A stretch of 64,000 nucleotides of DNA from Rossellomorea sp. BNER (GTDB lineage: Bacteria > Bacillota > Bacilli > Bacillales > Bacillaceae_B), in the NCBI GenBank assembly GCA_024213275.1, contig JANAVG010000002.1, forward strand, positions 248,001 to 312,000, read 5' to 3'. The notes under the pieces are model-generated. The model did no database searches. It was not told the origin of the DNA and was given only the letters and a program-made list of their open reading frames with translations. The position numbers and the translations under genes are program-made. Each line of letters opens with the position of its first letter. Position 1 is the first letter of the stretch. Below are positions 60,672 through 64,000 of this stretch, piece by piece.

Positions 60672-61232
60672 ATGCCATATGCAACAGGATTAAAAAGTTT
60701 TAATATAGCTACTTTAACAACAGACGATACAACAGGGACAGTTTATGCAACACCAAAAAAGTTACCAGAAGGAATTAGTGTGCAAGTTGAACCTAACGTT
60801 GCAACAGGTCGTCTATTCGGTGATAACCGAACAGTGGCAACGGCCAGTAAATTTAATTATGCAACAGTAACGATTAATACTACTGAGTTGCCTGCAGAAG
60901 ATGAAGCGTTATTGTTAGGTAAAACACTTGATACAGATGGTGTTTTAAAGGATATGGGAGGTACAGCACCATATGTCGCATTTGGATTTGAGGTAACAAT
61001 GGATGATGGGTCAAGTGAATACTGGTGGCTATTGAAAGGTAAATTCAGTGAACCATCACGTACAAATAACACTGCTACAGACTCCATTGAATTCGGAACA
61101 CCTACTATTGCAGGTGAATTCATCCAACGTGAATCAGATGGAGAATGGAAGTTTGTTGGTGCTGAAGGTAATACTGGATTTACAGCAGGTGCTACATGGT
61201 TTGATAAGGTTTACGAAAAACCAACGGTTTAA
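60672..61232 (+). CDS. Major tail tube protein, phi13 family
   Basis: This 186-residue beta-sandwich protein builds the tail tube. Recognisable segments are MPYATGLKSFNIATL, LPAEDEALLLGKTLD, TAPYVAFGFEVTMDDGSSEY and WWLLKGKFSEPSRTNNTATD, typical for phi13-type tail proteins of Gram-positive siphoviruses. AAGGAGGGC precedes the ATG. A strong terminator follows the stop. Confidence 0.93.
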   Translation: MPYATGLKSFNIATLTTDDTTGTVYATPKKLPEGISVQVEPNVATGRLFGDNRTVATASKFNYATVTINTTELPAEDEALLLGKTLDTDGVLKDMGGTAPYVAFGFEVTMDDGSSEYWWLLKGKFSEPSRTNNTATDSIEFGTPTIAGEFIQRESDGEWKFVGAEGNTGFTAGATWFDKVYEKPTV

Positions 61233-61238
61233 GAGTAG

Positions 61239-61267
61239 AGAGTGGCTTTTTTAGTCACTCTTTTTTT
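61239..61267 (+). terminator. Terminator after the tail tube gene
   Basis: The 9-bp stem AGAGTGGCT/AGTCACTCT (one G-T) is followed by TTTTTTTT. Confidence 0.88.
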
Positions 61268-61291
61268 ATTAACTAAATAAGAGGTGGAAGT

Positions 61292-61645
61292 ATGGATAAA
61301 GGACTAAAGAGAGATTTACAACACAAACCAAAGGAAATTCCTATCACACTAGATAAAGAACGTACTTTTATATTAGATTTAAACGCTTATTCTGAATTAG
61401 ATATGCTTTATGATGATAAAACATTTAATGAGATATTAGGGGACTTTTTTAAACAACGTCCATATGCAGTACGAGCATTTATGTGGGCTTGCTTAGTGCA
61501 TGAGGATGAGGAATTGACTGTTAAACAAGTCGGTAAAATGTTAGATGGTAATGGTTTTAATTACGCAGCAGAAATTATTTATGAAGGGTTACGATCTGAT
61601 ATTCCTAGTGACGATGGTAAAAAGGTAGATGGTAAAAAAAAGTAA
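61292..61645 (+). CDS. Tail assembly chaperone, short form (gpG-like)
   Basis: This 117-residue protein (MDKGLKRDLQHKPKEIPITL; YAVRAFMWACLVHEDEELTV) lies between tail tube and tape measure. It ends in a lysine-rich tail coded by GGT-AAA-AAA-AAG-TAA, the -1 slippery site that lets part of the ribosomes go on into the second frame. Chaperones of this class coat the tape measure protein during tail assembly. AAGAGGTGG precedes the ATG. Confidence 0.9.
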   Translation: MDKGLKRDLQHKPKEIPITLDKERTFILDLNAYSELDMLYDDKTFNEILGDFFKQRPYAVRAFMWACLVHEDEELTVKQVGKMLDGNGFNYAAEIIYEGLRSDIPSDDGKKVDGKKK

Positions 61646-61682
61646 CTAACAAAAAGTACCCGTGGGATGATTGGTACTTTTT
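61636..61682 (+). promoter_or_regulatory. Programmed -1 frameshift signal in the tail chaperone gene
   Basis: The slippery heptamer A-AAA-AAG (61636-61642) is in the correct phase. Eight bases later stands a 10-bp stem (AAAAAGTACC with GGTACTTTTT, 61651-61660 and 61673-61682). The zero-frame stop follows directly after the heptamer. Confidence 0.85.
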
Positions 61683-61845
61683 TATTACTGAAACAGTTGG
61701 TAAAAATGAAAGCGAGTTTTGGTGTATGAGCATGAGACGCTTATATGCTTATTTGCGTTTGTGGAACGAAAGACATGAACGTGAAGAATCCAAAAGGAAA
61801 TTGGATAAACAAAATAAAGCTCTCGAACAGATGAGATCAGTATAA
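61642..61845 (+). CDS. Tail assembly chaperone, frameshifted extension (gpT-like)
   Basis: After a -1 shift the frame reads VTNKKYPWDDWYFFITETVG, then MSMRRLYAYLRLW and a charged coiled end, about 67 residues, to the TAA at 61845. The pattern WDDWYFF with a W-rich end is typical of the second chaperone frame of Gram-positive phages. It has no good start of its own, so it is made as a fusion to the short form (61292-61845). Confidence 0.85.
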   Translation, partial: VTNKKYPWDDWYFFITETVGKNESEFWCMSMRRLYAYLRLWNERHEREESKRKLDKQNKALEQMRSV

Positions 61846-61859
61846 AGTGAGGTGAACAC

Positions 61860-64000
61860 ATGGCAAATCGTGATGTTATAGCAGATTTAGTCGCTCAGGT
61901 ATCATTAGATGGTACGCAATTCCAACAAGGGATAGGGAAAGTAAATCGTAGTTTAAATCAAGTAAAAGAAGAATTTAAGACTGCACAACAACGTACTAAA
62001 TTGTACGGTGAATCAATAGACAACTTGGAAAATAAGTCTAGCATTTTATCCAATAAATTAAAATTGCAAAAGTCTAGTGTGGAATTGTTAGATAAAGCGT
62101 ACAAAGAAGCAGTTGCAAGTGGTGGAGCATTTACCAAGAACGCACAGAACTTAGCGATTCGATTAGAACGTGCAAAACGTGAAATGATGGGAACTGAAAA
62201 GCAAATATCAGATGTAAACCGTGAATTAGTGGAACAAAACGGATTGCTTGTTACGAATCGCAGCTTATGGGGTAGAACTTTCGATAATTTAAGTGAACAC
62301 ATTAAAGATAGCAAAAAAGAATTAGATGGTTTGCAGAACGTCATGGCTGGTGGATTGATTGCAGCTGGTGTGGGATTTGGTGCTGCAGTTTATTCGGCTG
62401 CATCCTTTGAACAAGCTCTTGCTGATGTAAAAGCTATTTCGGGTGCAACTGGTGATGAGATGACTCAATTATCCAAACTAGCCAAGGATTTAGGAGAAAC
62501 CACACGTTATAGCGGTAAACAAGTATTAGAAGGTGCACAGGAGTTAATAAAAGCTGGTGTATCACTTGAAGATATTATGGGCGGTGCATTGAAAGGTGCT
62601 CTTGATTTAGCTACTGCAGGCGAATTAGAACTTGCTGAAGCAGCGGAAATTGCTTCTACTGCCCTAAATGCATTTGAGAAAGATAATCTAAGTGTATCAA
62701 ATGCAGCAGATATTTTAGCAGGGGCGGCTAATGTATCGGCAACTGATGTTAGAGAAATGCAATACGGATTAGCACAAGCAGCATCGACTGCAAGTGCAAC
62801 AGGCTTGACCTTTGAAGAAACAGCCACAGCATTAGCGGTTCTTGCCCAAAATGGGTTAAAAGGATCTGATGCAGGTACATCCCTAAAAACTATGCTTATG
62901 CGCTTAATTCCAGAGACAAATGAAGCTAAAGAAGCGTTCAAAAAATTAGGATTAATAACAGATGATGGTGCAAATAAATTCTTTGATGCGGAAGGTAACA
63001 TTAAAGATTTTAGCGATGTTGTAGGGATACTTCACGATTCACTTGATGACCTTAATCCAAAAGAACGTTCTGCTGCATTAAAGGAATTGTTTGGCACAGA
63101 TGCCTATCGTGCAGGTGCAATATTCTTTAAAGAAGCAGCGTCTGGTGTGGAAGAAATGAATCAAGCTATGAAAGAAACAACTGCAGCAGAAGTCGCAGCT
63201 GTAAGAATGGATACGTTTTTAGGGAAGTTAGAGGAATTAAAATCTACACTCTCTACTTTAGGTATTGAGATAGCAGATGAGGCTATGGGAGATTTAACTG
63301 ATACCGTCAAAGAATTGACTGGATGGGTAAAAGACCTAGATCCTGAAATGGTGGCTATTGGATTAAAAGCAATAGGTGCAGCGGCTGGATTTGGATTAAT
63401 GGCTACTACACTCGTAAGAGTCAGTCGAGGATTGATGTTGTTAAGTGCTAATCCTATTGGGCTTGCTATTACAGGTATATCTTTATTGGTCGGTGCCTTT
63501 GTTGGTTTAAATGAAGTTGCAGAAGAAAATGAAAAAATATCATTTGATGCTATAAAAGCCAAACAAAAAGAAATCGAAACCACTGATCAGATGATTAATC
63601 GATTTAACGAGTTGGAAAATAAGAACAGATTATCAAATGATGAAATGTTGCGATTCTTGGATATTCAAGCTGAATTAGAAAAGACTAGTTCACCTGCAAA
63701 AATTAAAGAATTGAAGGATGAACAAAATAGATTGCTTGAAAAATCCACACTCACAAATGAAGAAATGAACGAGTTTGTGGGATTGAATGACAGCATAATA
63801 GAAAAGGCTCCTGATACCGTAAAAGCCATTTCTAAAGAAGGTGAAGCGTATGCATTAAATACGCAAGCTATCCGTGAAATGAACCAAGAGAAACGTGAAT
63901 CGATGTTGATTGAAGCCGAGAATGAACTGATGGACGGTTTATTTAAACAAGCTGAAATTCAACGTGAAATCAACGGAATCGTCAAGGAACGAAATACAAT
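61860..64000 (+). CDS. Tail tape measure protein (3' end outside window)
   Basis: The first 713 residues of a tape measure protein are visible, starting MANRDVIADLVAQVSLDGTQ with GAGGTG upstream. A long coiled-coil N-terminus is followed by a hydrophobic segment VMAGGLIAAGVGFGAAVYSA. Next is the TP901-type core (ATGDEMTQLSKLAKDLGETT; ASATGLTFEETATALAVLAQ; LKELFGTDAYRAGAI). Further hydrophobic helices are near residues 500-545. It sets tail length and helps DNA enter the host. No stop occurs before the window edge. Confidence 0.95.
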   Translation, partial: MANRDVIADLVAQVSLDGTQFQQGIGKVNRSLNQVKEEFKTAQQRTKLYGESIDNLENKSSILSNKLKLQKSSVELLDKAYKEAVASGGAFTKNAQNLAIRLERAKREMMGTEKQISDVNRELVEQNGLLVTNRSLWGRTFDNLSEHIKDSKKELDGLQNVMAGGLIAAGVGFGAAVYSAASFEQALADVKAISGATGDEMTQLSKLAKDLGETTRYSGKQVLEGAQELIKAGVSLEDIMGGALKGALDLATAGELELAEAAEIASTALNAFEKDNLSVSNAADILAGAANVSATDVREMQYGLAQAASTASATGLTFEETATALAVLAQNGLKGSDAGTSLKTMLMRLIPETNEAKEAFKKLGLITDDGANKFFDAEGNIKDFSDVVGILHDSLDDLNPKERSAALKELFGTDAYRAGAIFFKEAASGVEEMNQAMKETTAAEVAAVRMDTFLGKLEELKSTLSTLGIEIADEAMGDLTDTVKELTGWVKDLDPEMVAIGLKAIGAAAGFGLMATTLVRVSRGLMLLSANPIGLAITGISLLVGAFVGLNEVAEENEKISFDAIKAKQKEIETTDQMINRFNELENKNRLSNDEMLRFLDIQAELEKTSSPAKIKELKDEQNRLLEKSTLTNEEMNEFVGLNDSIIEKAPDTVKAISKEGEAYALNTQAIREMNQEKRESMLIEAENELMDGLFKQAEIQREINGIVKERNT

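Larger units (their letters stand above)
38222..64000 (+). mobile_element. Temperate siphovirus-type prophage, right end outside window
   Basis: The order integrase, XRE switch, early genes, replication block, terminase, portal, prohead protease, HK97-type capsid, connectors, tail tube, chaperones and tape measure is that of a tailed temperate phage of the siphovirus class. All structural genes seem intact. Host adhesion, lysis and attR are missing because the window ends. The left border is set by the core gene rlmL and the integrase. The exact core site is inferred. Confidence 0.95.

Overview
The window is chromosomal DNA of a low-GC, endospore-forming Bacillaceae bacterium. It carries bacillithiol genes (bshA, bshB1), spore genes (sspM, cotD, ypjB) and an AT-rich codon usage. 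The gene order from qcrBC through ypjA-B-C-D, dapB, mgsA, bshB1, bshA, cca, birA, panBCD, dinG, ypmA, ypmB, aspB, asnS, dnaD, nth, ypoC, ponA, recU, yppC-sspM-yppE-F-G, mrfAB, cotD, ypsA, gpsB, rnpB and rlmL follows the ypj-yps region of Bacillus subtilis. The exact species cannot be named from the sequence.

Positions 1-38160 are this core. Most genes run on the plus strand in tight operons with strong Shine-Dalgarno sites and several TTG or GTG starts. The ypjC, ponA-recU, sspM, yppF and hsp20 units face the other way. Functions are respiration (bc complex), diaminopimelate, pantothenate and bacillithiol synthesis, tRNA CCA addition and charging, biotin ligation, DNA repair (dinG, nth, recU, mrfAB), replication initiation (dnaD), wall synthesis (ponA, gpsB, ypmB), spore coat and spore protection, RNase P RNA and 23S rRNA methylation. 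Four short intergenic repeats of MITE or REP type lie between core genes. Two of them are inverted copies of one family.

From about 38222 to the right edge lies an incomplete prophage of the HK97-type siphovirus class. Its order is: tyrosine integrase; a candidate minus-strand small RNA with its own promoter and terminator; an unknown HTH-like protein; a divergent XRE repressor with three related operators; small early genes; a ParB-like protein; an initiator-like gene whose 3' end contains and continues into eleven iterons spaced about 21 bp apart; a 964-residue protein with the DxDGD catalytic signature of YonO/QDE-1 type single-polypeptide RNA polymerases; a Rha regulator behind a three-way-junction RNA that pairs with its ribosome binding site; a NUMOD4-HNH endonuclease; a PIN-domain toxin-antitoxin pair; a promoter whose spacer holds a near-consensus LexA box; then HNH, terminase, portal, protease, capsid, connectors, tail tube, tail chaperones joined by a -1 frameshift, and the start of the tape measure gene. 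attR and the lysis genes lie beyond the window.

The most unusual part is the combination of iteron origin, initiator and phage-encoded RNA polymerase (44222-48666), followed by the structured leader of rha (49070-49161). Together they suggest a phage that brings its own origin and its own transcriptase, with regulation at the RNA level. This rests on motifs and visible base pairing, not on database searches.
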